From assembly GCF_027474405.1 (NCBI RefSeq), contig NZ_CP114871.1, positions 372,001 to 436,000 on the forward strand: 64,000 nt of DNA, read 5' to 3'. A program made the translations under genes and the position numbers. Below, in pieces: positions 9,212 to 17,888 of this stretch (its first letter is position 1; every line of letters starts with the position of its first letter). The notes below the pieces were generated by a model. The model had not been told where the DNA came from. It saw nothing but the letters and a program-made list of their open reading frames with translations, and did no database searches. The DNA is from Caulobacter sp. NIBR2454. Lineage in GTDB: Bacteria; Pseudomonadota; Alphaproteobacteria; Caulobacterales; Caulobacteraceae.

Positions 9212-9293
9212 GGAAGTCTCCAGAGAAAGCGCCCTGCGTCACAAGCAGATCGGCGCCCAGGCTCCAGGCGATACGGAAGTCGAATCCGCTTCT

Positions 9294-9380
9294 CCACGGC
9301 GTAAACACCACAAGTGTCCAGTATTTCTGAAACCCCGTCAGGTAAGCGCCCGATATGGATGCTCAGAGCAATAAGCATCA
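9294..9380 (-). promoter_or_regulatory. Conserved block upstream of paralogue 2
   Basis: Begins 83 bases upstream of the ATG at 9211 and aligns with 7066-7150 (shared tgtccagtat, tctgaaac, gcgcccgatatg, gcaataag). Probable promoter region with a leader of similar length. No confident -35/-10 call. Confidence 0.5.
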
Positions 9381-9383
9381 CGC

Positions 9384-9413
9384 AAAAAGAAAGCCGGCCC
9401 GAAGGCCGGCTTT
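9384..9413 (-). terminator. Rho-independent terminator of the third RsaA-like gene
   Basis: Third copy of the hairpin: AAAGCCGGCC/GGCCGGCTTT (9390-9399 with 9404-9413), TTCG loop on the minus strand, then CTTTTT. It lies 28 bases past the stop of the gene at 9442-11457. Confidence 0.92.
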
Positions 9414-9441
9414 CCCTCACTTGCAAGCCTCCCCTGGAAGG

Positions 9442-11457
9442 TCAGCCGTGGGTGATGACGTTGTCGTCGATGTTCAGGTCATCCATCGAGACGCCGACCA
9501 GCTTGATGTAGAAGTCGTCGGTGTCGGCGTTGGTGCCCCCTGCGCCATAAACGAAGACCCCCGAACCATCGGCCGCGTCGAACACCGTGTAGGTGTAGGG
9601 AACAAAGACGGCGTTGTTGACCGCGGTTTTGGCGATGTCGAAGTAGGCCGAGTCCGTCTCCGCAACGCCGGTGAAGGCGCCGGCAGCCAAGGCTTCGTAG
9701 ATGCCGGCGGTGCCGGAGCCGTCTCGGCCGACGATGACTGTGTCGTCTTCGCTGAAGTCGGTGACGCGCATCACGGCCTTGAGCGAGCCGTTGGTATTGA
9801 AACCCGCAACGTTCGAGGTGCCGGCGCCGCCGCCGTCGAAGGTTATGGTGTCTTCACCGCCACCCAGCGTGACGATCGCGTCACCCTTGGAGATCACCCG
9901 AAGCAGAAGGGCGTCGTCGCCGCCACCCAGAAGGATGGTGTCGCTGTCTTCAGCCCCGGTGAAGTAGGTCAAGGCCACGTCCTTGGTGGTGACGGCGGTC
10001 AGATCGACCTTGCGCTCGTCGCCATCGAGGGCGACGTCGCCCAGATTGACCGAGAAGTTGCCCTTCAGGATCAGTTCGGCCGAAGAGGATTCGATGCCTT
10101 CGACCGTGAGGGATTTGGTCGCCGTGACGGTCAGAGTGTCCTCCACACCGTTCACTCCGACGCCTTCGCCGCTGGCGGCGAGAGTGATCGCGGCCGCATC
10201 CACGTCGTCATAGTTCAGGATGGCGACACCTTCGCCGCCGATGGAGACCACGACGTCGTCGGTCAGGTTGTCGATCTGGAGAGCCTGGCCGTCGCTCGCG
10301 TTAACGTTCAGGGTCTTCACGTCGCTGAACTGGCCGAAATCGACATCCCAGTCGTTGCCGTTGTCGAACAGGGTGACGGTCTCGAAGCCTTCCACCTCGG
10401 TGGTCGCCAGATTGGTCTGCAGCACCAGGCTCAGGGCGTCCGCGCCGACGCCGCCGTCGATGGTGACGTTGCTGTTGGCGACTTCGGTCAGGTTCAGCCA
10501 GGCGGTGTCGTTGCCGCCGCCCATGGCGATGTCGATGTCGGCGCCGGCGAATCCGGTCACCGCGACGAGGGCGGTCTTGGTGCCGATGACGTCGAAGCCG
10601 TTGCCGGTGTCGATGCTGATGTCGGCGGCCTTGGTGGCGACGATGGAGCCCGTCGCCTTGTCGGCGTTGTTGGAGAACACGTCTTCGGCACCGACGGCGC
10701 CGACGTCGTAGCTGGTGTCATCCTCCAGCTCCACGGTGTTCCCCGGCGGCGAGGTGGCGACGATGTAGGAGTTCAGATCGACGTTGAAGTTCGCCTTACC
10801 GTCGTCAGCCAGGTCGGCATAGAAGCCGTCCAGGCCCTGGACATAGGCGCCGACGCCGGCCTTGACGGCCTCGGCCATGATGTAGCCGACGACGGCGGCC
10901 TTGACGGCCAGGTCATGGTCGGCGGCGCTGATGCCGGCCTGGTTCACGACGGCGTCGAAATAGGCCTTGCGGCCGGCGATGTTGGCGATGGCGGCGTTGA
11001 CGTCGATGCCGGCCTCTTCGGCCTGGCTGGTGCCGATGATGCGGTTATAGGCGACGGCCACGGTCTCGGCGAACGACAGCGGGTTGTAGATCTGCGAGAA
11101 GATCGCGCGGCCTTCGCCGGCGACGCCCAGGTTCACCGCGAAGTTGATGTAGCGGTTCTCGGGGTTGAAGTTCTGGTACGACGGATCGTTCAGGTCGTTG
11201 GTGTTGGTGCTGCTGTTGACCAGGTAGTCAAAGCCAGCCGCGGTCGGCGTCTTGCCCGTGAAGAACTGGTAGGTCAGGGCCGCGACGCTTGTGGTGCCCT
11301 TGGCTTGGGTGATGCCGTAGTCGAAGGCCTGCTCGTCGGTGATGACGCCGTTTTGCGAGCGGACGGCCAACTCCTGCAGGATCAGGCTGTGCGCGGCCGA
11401 CGGGGCCTTGCGGTTGATCGCGGTGAACGCGTCTTCAAGTTCTTCGAAAGTCGCCAT
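9442..11457 (-). CDS. RsaA-like S-layer/RTX surface protein, paralogue 3
   Basis: A 671-residue paralogue. Of the three its N-terminal domain reads closest to RsaA: TTSVAALTYQFFTGKTPTAA, DYLVNSSTNTNDLND and ENRYINFAVNLG. Degenerate RTX-type repeats (GGGNDTAWL, GGVGADALSL, GGGDDALLL, GGGEDTITF) and the shared C-terminal DDFYIKLVGVSMDDLNIDDN follow. It has no Sec signal and lies 185 bases from the next gene. The gene probably has its own promoter upstream of 11457 and its own terminator at 9384-9413, so it is a monocistronic unit. Function beyond being a type I-exported surface protein cannot be read from sequence. Confidence 0.85.
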   Translation of the reverse strand: MATFEELEDAFTAINRKAPSAAHSLILQELAVRSQNGVITDEQAFDYGITQAKGTTSVAALTYQFFTGKTPTAAGFDYLVNSSTNTNDLNDPSYQNFNPENRYINFAVNLGVAGEGRAIFSQIYNPLSFAETVAVAYNRIIGTSQAEEAGIDVNAAIANIAGRKAYFDAVVNQAGISAADHDLAVKAAVVGYIMAEAVKAGVGAYVQGLDGFYADLADDGKANFNVDLNSYIVATSPPGNTVELEDDTSYDVGAVGAEDVFSNNADKATGSIVATKAADISIDTGNGFDVIGTKTALVAVTGFAGADIDIAMGGGNDTAWLNLTEVANSNVTIDGGVGADALSLVLQTNLATTEVEGFETVTLFDNGNDWDVDFGQFSDVKTLNVNASDGQALQIDNLTDDVVVSIGGEGVAILNYDDVDAAAITLAASGEGVGVNGVEDTLTVTATKSLTVEGIESSSAELILKGNFSVNLGDVALDGDERKVDLTAVTTKDVALTYFTGAEDSDTILLGGGDDALLLRVISKGDAIVTLGGGEDTITFDGGGAGTSNVAGFNTNGSLKAVMRVTDFSEDDTVIVGRDGSGTAGIYEALAAGAFTGVAETDSAYFDIAKTAVNNAVFVPYTYTVFDAADGSGVFVYGAGGTNADTDDFYIKLVGVSMDDLNIDDNVITHG
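10348..10645. repeat. 298-base identical patch, copy 2
   Basis: Second copy of the patch at 8102-8399, in the same orientation and at the equivalent place in the paralogue. Confidence 0.85.
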
Positions 11458-11544
11458 GGGAATGGTCCTCCAGGAGAATCGTCCCAGGCGTCACAACCAC
11501 GCCGGGCTCCTCAGGGAAGTCGCATTAAGGCAACAAAATTTCGC

Positions 11545-11627
11545 TGACCACGGCATATACGGCACATCCGTGCAGCATTCCTGTAACTGGGGCTACTTTG
11601 CGCCCAATTTCAACCCCCCAAAGCAAT
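11545..11627 (-). promoter_or_regulatory. Diverged upstream block of paralogue 3
   Basis: At the same distance from its ATG (about 88 bases) as the blocks at 7066 and 9294, but more diverged. It keeps cacggc, gcgccc and gcaataa. Likely promoter region; elements not assigned. Confidence 0.4.
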
Positions 11628-11657
11628 AAAAGACGCCTTGGCCTGTTAAGGCCTAGG
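11625..11657 (-). terminator. Terminator after the methyltransferase gene
   Basis: Hairpin CCTTGGCCT-GTTA-AGGCCTAGG (11636-11644 with 11649-11657), nine pairs with one mismatch. On the minus strand it is followed by a short T-rich run (CTTTTATT). It lies 21 bases past the stop of the gene at 11679-13205. Confidence 0.75.
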
Positions 11658-11678
11658 TAGGGATTGCTTTGGACTGGC

Positions 11679-13205
11679 TCAGATGATCCCAAGGTCTTTC
11701 CAAACGCCCAGCTTGGCCTCCATCAGCGGGGCGAATCGCCCGGTCAGGAAGGCCACGGCGGCCTCGCCTTTGAGGGCTTTCCCCTCCTGCTGCGGCGCGC
11801 GACCGTTGGCGGCCAGACGCTCCACCGCGTGGCCGGCCGCTTCGGCCGCGGTCTTGCGCCCCGCCAGCAGGCCGCCCAGCAGCATCAGCTCATCGCCGGA
11901 AACCTGAAGCGCCGTGCGCGCCTTCGGCGCCACGACGACGCCATAGCTCTCGCCCGCGAATTGAGCGGCGGTGAGCACGATGTTGAGGACGCGGGCCGCC
12001 TTGCCATCCACCTTGTCGGCGACCGGCAGCACCTGCTTGGAGTGGACCAGCAGGGTGACCGCCTGCAGGGTCTTGGCCCGGTCCTTTCCGGGCGTGACGG
12101 CGATCAGCTCCCCAAAACTCGCCGCGCCCTTGGCCAGGCGGTCGAGGATCGGGTCATAGACCGCCGCCGCTCCGCCGGCCTCGCCCACCGGCCCCTGAAA
12201 CGCCAGCTTCACCGCCTCGCGTGGCACGGCTAGGGCCAGGCGCAGTTCGCCCAGCATCGCCGCGTGATCCGTCGCTGAAAGCGGGTTGAGCCCGCGCACA
12301 TAGAGGTCGCGGCGGAACATCTTGTTGCAGGCGAAGTCCTTGGCCAACTCTTGCCACAGGCGGTCGTCGGGCATGTGATCGGCCAGCATGGCCGTCACCC
12401 CCGGCGGCAGGGAGGCCACGGCCACGTTCTCGATCAGGGTCGCCGACGTCATGTAGTCCAGCCGCGCGCCGGCCATCTGGCGGGCGATGTCGGTGACGTA
12501 GAAAGCCTCCCAGTGGGTGTTGAGGAACTCGTGCGCCAGATAGGCCGCCGGCTGCTTTCGCATGGCTTCCAACCGCTTCTCCACCACGGGATTGGCCTTG
12601 AAGTAGGCCGCTCCGATCTCGGTGAAGGCGTCTGCGAAGGCGAGGATCGACGGGACATGCAGGTCCGAGCGGCCCGGATGGCGCAGGTAATGTTCGCGCG
12701 CCAGCTGGCGGAACGGCGCCATCTGCGCCCAGCCCGGCTGGGTGTTGTAGGAGGCGTAGACGATCCCGCCGGGCTTCAGCGTCCGGTCGATGAACCGCAC
12801 GATCTCCTCGCGATTCTGCTCCGACACCCACGACAGGATCCCGTGCAGGGCGATCACGTCAAAGCGCGGCAGCTGCGCCTCGTTGTCCAGCGCCTGGGCG
12901 AAGCTCCAGTCGCGGAACTGCACGTTGCCAAGGCCCGCCCGGTCGGCCAGCCGCGCGGCGTTGGCGATCTGGGCGGGGTTGAAGTCGAACCCCCAGAACC
13001 GGGCCTGCGGGTGCAGGGCGGCGATGGCGTTCAGGGTCACCCCCTGGCCGCTGCCCAGTTCGCAGTAGCTGAAGGCCCCCGACAGGTCCGGCGCCCTCTG
13101 GCCCGCCATCAGGGCGGCGAAGGCGATATGGCTGGGCGCGATCTCGGCGTGGAAGAATGACGTGTACTGGACGTCGGTAGTGTAGCCCTCGTTCCAGGCG
13201 CTCAT
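11679..13205 (-). CDS. Class I SAM methyltransferase with C-terminal methyltransferase-regulatory domain
   Basis: A 508-residue protein from the ATG at 13205; a longer frame exists, but MSAWNEGYTTDVQYT is the family's typical N-terminus. A SAM-binding glycine motif (CELGSGQG, about residue 50) and an acidic residue after strand 2 (FWGFDFNPAQ) mark a Rossmann methyltransferase core to about residue 220. The rest matches the layout of proteins carrying the methyltransferase-regulatory domain (PF10119 type). Substrate unknown. Members of this family are often near surface-polysaccharide or secreted-protein genes, and here it sits directly beside the RsaA-like cluster, on the same strand but behind its own terminator. 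Confidence 0.85.
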   Translation of the reverse strand: MSAWNEGYTTDVQYTSFFHAEIAPSHIAFAALMAGQRAPDLSGAFSYCELGSGQGVTLNAIAALHPQARFWGFDFNPAQIANAARLADRAGLGNVQFRDWSFAQALDNEAQLPRFDVIALHGILSWVSEQNREEIVRFIDRTLKPGGIVYASYNTQPGWAQMAPFRQLAREHYLRHPGRSDLHVPSILAFADAFTEIGAAYFKANPVVEKRLEAMRKQPAAYLAHEFLNTHWEAFYVTDIARQMAGARLDYMTSATLIENVAVASLPPGVTAMLADHMPDDRLWQELAKDFACNKMFRRDLYVRGLNPLSATDHAAMLGELRLALAVPREAVKLAFQGPVGEAGGAAAVYDPILDRLAKGAASFGELIAVTPGKDRAKTLQAVTLLVHSKQVLPVADKVDGKAARVLNIVLTAAQFAGESYGVVVAPKARTALQVSGDELMLLGGLLAGRKTAAEAAGHAVERLAANGRAPQQEGKALKGEAAVAFLTGRFAPLMEAKLGVWKDLGII

Positions 13206-13376
13206 GGCGGTCTCTCTGAACATTGGAGATGCGCCGCCCGCGAGGGCGGCCGCTTCGCCTCGGCGATAGAGAGGGCCGTGGAGCCTGACCACGGCATCTA
13301 AGGCACAGTTTGCGGCCTTCGATACGGTCGCTGCGTGCGAGTGCTCAAAAAGCCGGCTTTGGAGGCACGATAAGCG

Positions 13377-15056
13377 CTACGCCGCCTTGGCGGTCGCTTC
13401 ACGCAGGGCCGCGAACAGGCTGGCGGGCTGGATCGGCTTGGTCAGGTGCTGGTCCGCCCCCGCGGCGCGGCTGGCCTCCACGTGTTCGGGCAGGGCGCTG
13501 GCGGTGAGCATGAGGATCGGCGTCCGCGCCTGGCGGCGCGCCGTCTCCAACTCGCGGATCAGGCGTGTGGCGGTCAGGCCGTCCATGCCCGGCATCTGCA
13601 CATCCATCAGCACGGCGTCGAACTTGCCGGTGGCGAACATCTGGCAGGCCTCGGCTCCACCTTCCGCCGAGGTCACCTCCGCCCCTATCTGGGCGAGGAT
13701 CAGCTCCGCCACCTTGCGGTTGGTGGGATGGTCATCGACCACCAGGATGCGTAGCGGCCGGTCCATCGCGCTGTCGCCGTCGTGGCCGGCGCCGGCATCT
13801 TCGACCTTCTCCGGCGCGGCGCATGCCGGCAGATCCAGGGTTAGGGTGAAGGTCGAGCCCTCGCCCGGCTGGCTACAGGCTTCCAGTCTTCCCCCCATGA
13901 GCAGGGCGAGTCGGCGTCCTATGGCCAGACCCAGTCCGGCTCCGCCGAACGCGCGGGTGATTGACGCATCGGCTTGCTCGAAGCGCCCGAACAGTCGCTC
14001 GCTGTCGGCCATGTCGAAGCCACAGCCGGTGTCGGACACCGCGATTTGAATGCCCTCGGCTGTCGCCATGGCGCTGATCGTGATCTCGCCCAGGTCGGTG
14101 AACTTGACGGCATTGGCCAGCAGATGGCTGAGCGCCTGACGTACCCGCGCCCGATCTCCCATCACCCAGACCTCCGCCGTCGTGGCGATGCGCAGGTTGA
14201 GCCGCAGGCGCTTGGTCTGGATGCGCCGCTCGAACAGCCGCACCGTGTCGCGGATCACGTCGCCTAGGCGCAAGGGCGCTGGCTCCAGCGGCGAGTCGCC
14301 TTCCTCCAGGCGTGCGAAATCGAGGATGTCGCCCAGGGCGTGCTCCAGGTCGTCGCCAGACTCGCGCAGCAAATCCAGCAAGGCCGCCTGATCCCCCGAC
14401 AGGACGGTGCGGGACAAACCTTCCATGGCGCCGACCATCCCGTTCAGGGGCGTGCGGATTTCATGGCTCATATTGGCCAGGAACTCACTCTTGGCCCGAC
14501 TGGCGGCCTGGGCCAGGGTCAGCGCCTCGTTCAACGAGGCCTGCAATCGCACATTCTCCAGCGCCACGCGGGCGGCGCGAGCGATCATCTCCAGCACCGC
14601 CAGGGCCTTGGGTGTAGGCGTATCTGCTTTCGCCCAATAGGCGCCAAGCGCGGCGATGGGGTCGTCAGGCCTAACAGGGACCATGATCATGCTACGCACG
14701 AATGTCGGCTCGTAGAGCGCGATCGGAATGCGCGGATCGGCATGGATATCGCTGATGCTGACGCTCTGGCGGTTCATCATGGCCCAGCCGGAGATGCACT
14801 CATCGATGGGGAAAGCCTGGCCCTTCCAAAGGGGTGCGATGGCGTCCTCGTCGATGTAGCGGACCTTGGGGCCCTCGCGCATGACGACGGTGATGCCGTC
14901 CGCGCCGGTCAGTTCTCGCGCGGCGACGCGAAGGATGCGGCCGACATCCGCGGGCGTGGTGGCGCCCGCCAGTTGCTCGACCGCATCGATCAGCACCGCC
15001 AGGGTGTCGATCGAGGTGGTGGTGTTGGAAGGGTTCGCCTCCACCGCCGTCCCCAT
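13377..15056 (-). CDS. Soluble hybrid sensor histidine kinase (GAF-HisKA-HATPase-REC)
   Basis: About 559 residues from the ATG at 15056; a GTG start at 15083 would add nine. An N-terminal GAF-like domain spans about residues 15-170. A HisKA helix follows with the phosphoacceptor His198 in SHEIRTPLNG. The HATPase domain shows N, G1 and G2 boxes (NAVKFT, DTGCGFD, GAGLGLAIGRRL). A C-terminal receiver begins with ILVVDDHPTNRK, and its phosphorylatable Asp is in LMDVQMPG. No transmembrane segment, so it is cytoplasmic and probably senses a small ligand through GAF. No partner response regulator is adjacent. It is divergent from a small winged-helix gene. Confidence 0.93.
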   Translation of the reverse strand: MGTAVEANPSNTTTSIDTLAVLIDAVEQLAGATTPADVGRILRVAARELTGADGITVVMREGPKVRYIDEDAIAPLWKGQAFPIDECISGWAMMNRQSVSISDIHADPRIPIALYEPTFVRSMIMVPVRPDDPIAALGAYWAKADTPTPKALAVLEMIARAARVALENVRLQASLNEALTLAQAASRAKSEFLANMSHEIRTPLNGMVGAMEGLSRTVLSGDQAALLDLLRESGDDLEHALGDILDFARLEEGDSPLEPAPLRLGDVIRDTVRLFERRIQTKRLRLNLRIATTAEVWVMGDRARVRQALSHLLANAVKFTDLGEITISAMATAEGIQIAVSDTGCGFDMADSERLFGRFEQADASITRAFGGAGLGLAIGRRLALLMGGRLEACSQPGEGSTFTLTLDLPACAAPEKVEDAGAGHDGDSAMDRPLRILVVDDHPTNRKVAELILAQIGAEVTSAEGGAEACQMFATGKFDAVLMDVQMPGMDGLTATRLIRELETARRQARTPILMLTASALPEHVEASRAAGADQHLTKPIQPASLFAALREATAKAA

Positions 15057-15180
15057 TGCCCGTCGTCGCCGATTTCGCCGCACAATTCTCTGGGCTGCAA
15101 GCTTAAGATTTTACAACCTATGAGAATGTGAAGCGCATTCCGCTGGTTTTTTGACGGCGAGTCGTCGAATGCTTCGCTCC

Positions 15181-15558
15181 ATGTCGGAGACCTCGTCCAA
15201 CCAAGAGCTGATCACCTGGGCCCAGACCCTGGAAGGCTATGCGCGCGATTGGGACGAGACGTTCGACAAGCGGCCTGGTTATTTCACCCAAGAGTTCTGG
15301 TACCTGCTGGTGGGGTGCATGATCGCCGACTGGCAGGGCAAGCCCATGACCGTCAGCGCCGCCTGCCAGTTCATGAAGAGTGGCTCCAGCCGCACTCGGG
15401 AAGAGCGCATCAAGCGCGCCGTTTCCGACGGCTTCCTGATCAAGGAGCGGACCGGCGACGACGGCCGCGCCGCCATCGTGCGCCCCACGCCTCGCCTGGA
15501 AGCGTTGATGCGCGGCCATCTGGAGCGGACCCTGAAGATGGTCCGCTCGGCGGTTTAG
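15181..15558 (+). CDS. Small MarR-like winged-helix protein
   Basis: A 125-residue protein starting at MSETSSNQ; an in-frame upstream codon is less likely. The pattern is an N-terminal helix, a helical segment with AACQFMKSGSSRTREERIKRAV as recognition-type helices, and a wing-like LIKERTGDDGRAAIVRPT strand pair followed by a C-terminal dimerisation helix. This resembles MarR-type or related winged-helix regulators, but specific family residues are not obvious. It is divergent from the hybrid kinase and 114 bases upstream of the TonB receptor, so either could be its target. Confidence 0.7.
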   Translation: MSETSSNQELITWAQTLEGYARDWDETFDKRPGYFTQEFWYLLVGCMIADWQGKPMTVSAACQFMKSGSSRTREERIKRAVSDGFLIKERTGDDGRAAIVRPTPRLEALMRGHLERTLKMVRSAV

Positions 15559-15672
15559 CCGCAGATCTTGCGGGCAAATCCCCGCACAACTCTACGATAG
15601 AAACCGCCGCCGCCGCCGCGCACCCTTGCAGGATAGACGCCGCATGATCGGCGCACGTCCGTGGGGGGACAT

Positions 15673-17883
15673 ATGGAAACTCAATCGAACCTGGGCGCCG
15701 CCCATCGCCGCCGCATCGGCGCCATGCTGATGGCGGGCGCGTCGCTCGCCGCACTCGCTATCGCCGGCCCTTCGCACGCCCAGACGGCGTCCGCCGACGA
15801 AACATCCGCCGCCAGCCTGGACGAGATCGTCGTCACCGCCCGCCGCCGCGACGAGCGTCTGCAGGACGTGCCGGCCGCTGTCACCGCCTTTTCCTCGGCC
15901 ACGCTGCAGAACATGCAGGCGACGACCGTCGGCGACCTGCAGGGCTCGGCGCCCAACCTGACCATCCACCAAGGCGACGCCTCCAACGCCGTGGTCTATG
16001 TGCGCGGCGTCGGCCAGATCGACAGCCTCGCCTTCGCCGACCCGGGCGTGGGCGTCTATGTGGATGATGTCTATCTTGGCCGCGCCCAGGGCGCCTTCCT
16101 CGACGTCTATGACGTGGACCGCATCGAGGTGCTGCGCGGACCACAGGGCACCCTCTATGGCCGCAACACCATCGGCGGGGCCGTCAAGTTCGTCTCCAAG
16201 CCGCTGACCAGCGACTTCGCTGGCGCTTTCGAGGCCACGGTCGGCGACTACGATCGCCGCGAGCTGAAGGGCTCAATCGGCGGCGCCCTGGTGCAAGACA
16301 AACTGCTGGCCAAGGCCGCCTTTTCCTATTCCGGCCGCGACGGCTATTCCACCAACGCCTTCGACGGCCGCAGCGACGGGGACAAGAACCTGCTGGCGGG
16401 CCGCATGGCCTTCGAATACCGCGCCAGCGAGGATTTCAGCTTGCGCCTGAATATCGACGGCTCACGCGACAGGCCTGACACCTCGCGCACCCCCGCCCGC
16501 GCAACCGCCGTGTTCGGCGTGCCCGCATCCCTGGATCGTCCGTTCGACGTCAACGCCAGCTTCAACGACCTGAACGATCTGTCCACGGCCGGCGTCTCGC
16601 TGGTCGCTGACTGGGCCCTGTCCGACAAGGTCGCCCTGAAGTCGATCACCGCCTATCGGCAGATGTCCTACGACAGCAATCTGGACCTCGACGCCACCAC
16701 CCAGAACATCTTCGGCGTCTATGTCCGCGAGGACCAGGACCAAGTCAGCCAGGAGCTGCAGCTGAACTACACCGGCGACCGGCTCACCGCCGTTGGGGGC
16801 CTGTTCTATTTCAAGGAGCACGACGAGACGTTCAGCGGCCTGCTCGGCCCGGCCATCGGCCTCGTCACCGGCTCGCTCAACGATCAGCACAACGAAAGCT
16901 GGGCCGCTTATGGTCAGGGAAGCTACAGCCTGACGGATCAGCTCTCGGTCACCGCCGGCGTTCGCTACACCCACGAGAAGAAGGACTTCTTCCGCACGCA
17001 GAAGTTCTTCGATGCCGCCGTGGTCAACAAGCTGCCGGTTCCCTATAGCCAGGGACCCTTCGCGACATCCATCGACACCTCGGACAAGTGGAGCTCGGTC
17101 TCGCCGCGCCTGGGCGTGGACTACAAGGCCACCGAGAACGTCCTGGCCTACGCCAGCGTCAGCCGCGGCTTCAAGAGCGGCGGCTTCGACGGCCGCGCCA
17201 ACGACGCCGCCGGCGCCCGGCCCTATGACCCCGAAACCCTGTGGGCCTATGAGGCGGGCCTGAAGACCACCCTGATGGACCGTCGTCTCACCGCGAACGT
17301 GGCGGTGTTCTGGAACGACTATAAGGACTTGCAGCTCTCCAGCTTCACGGCCGACGCCAATGGCGGCTTCAGCGCCCTGTTCACCAACGCCGGCGCCGCC
17401 ACCATGCGCGGCGTCGAGCTCGAGCTGGTCGCCCGACCGATCCGTCCCCTGACCCTGAACTTCGTGCTGGGCTATCTCGACGGGGAATACGACGAGTACA
17501 TCGGCCCCGGCGGCGCGGACATCAGCGATCAGCGCGAGTTGGTCAACGCGCCCAAGTGGGATGGCAAGGTCGGCGCGACCTACGTATTCGATTTGGCGGA
17601 TGGGGCGACCTTCACGGTCGGCGCGGACGCGGCCTTCCGCAGCAAGACCTATCCCACCGTCTCCAGCAGCGAGATCTTGGCGCAGAAGGGCTATGTGGCC
17701 GTCGACGCATTCGCCCGCTGGCAGGACGCCGAGGACAAGTGGTTCGTCCAGGCGGGCGTGAAGAACCTGACTGACAAGCGCTACATCGAGCAGGGCTTCG
17801 ACCTGTCGAGCTCGCTCGGCTACCAGCTGGCCTACTTCGGCGCGCCTCGCACCGTGTCGGCCACGATCGGCGTCGCGTTCTAG
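15673..17883 (+). CDS. TonB-dependent outer-membrane receptor
   Basis: A 736-residue protein from the ATG at 15673, which is preceded by a GGGGGG ribosome-binding stretch. A Sec signal peptide covers about residues 1-40 (hydrophobic core, cleavage near SHAQ). A TonB-box-like segment (DEIVVTARRR) follows, then the plug domain (about residues 60-170, with DRIEVLRGPQGTLYGRN) and a 22-strand barrel ending in the terminal aromatic motif (SATIGVAF). It imports an unknown ligand. The esterase gene begins five bases downstream and is likely co-transcribed, suggesting an ester-containing substrate such as a siderophore, lipid or aromatic ester. That is inference. Confidence 0.93.
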   Translation: METQSNLGAAHRRRIGAMLMAGASLAALAIAGPSHAQTASADETSAASLDEIVVTARRRDERLQDVPAAVTAFSSATLQNMQATTVGDLQGSAPNLTIHQGDASNAVVYVRGVGQIDSLAFADPGVGVYVDDVYLGRAQGAFLDVYDVDRIEVLRGPQGTLYGRNTIGGAVKFVSKPLTSDFAGAFEATVGDYDRRELKGSIGGALVQDKLLAKAAFSYSGRDGYSTNAFDGRSDGDKNLLAGRMAFEYRASEDFSLRLNIDGSRDRPDTSRTPARATAVFGVPASLDRPFDVNASFNDLNDLSTAGVSLVADWALSDKVALKSITAYRQMSYDSNLDLDATTQNIFGVYVREDQDQVSQELQLNYTGDRLTAVGGLFYFKEHDETFSGLLGPAIGLVTGSLNDQHNESWAAYGQGSYSLTDQLSVTAGVRYTHEKKDFFRTQKFFDAAVVNKLPVPYSQGPFATSIDTSDKWSSVSPRLGVDYKATENVLAYASVSRGFKSGGFDGRANDAAGARPYDPETLWAYEAGLKTTLMDRRLTANVAVFWNDYKDLQLSSFTADANGGFSALFTNAGAATMRGVELELVARPIRPLTLNFVLGYLDGEYDEYIGPGGADISDQRELVNAPKWDGKVGATYVFDLADGATFTVGADAAFRSKTYPTVSSSEILAQKGYVAVDAFARWQDAEDKWFVQAGVKNLTDKRYIEQGFDLSSSLGYQLAYFGAPRTVSATIGVAF

Positions 17884-17888
17884 CGCCG

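Noticed and set aside
13349..13360. Palindrome AAAGCCGGCTTT past the kinase stop
   Set aside because: A short symmetric site without loop or T run. It resembles the RsaA-cluster terminator stem by half but cannot be called a terminator.
15118..15519. 133-codon minus-strand frame opposite the winged-helix gene
   Set aside because: Shadow frame; the plus-strand product has a winged-helix pattern and a sensible start.
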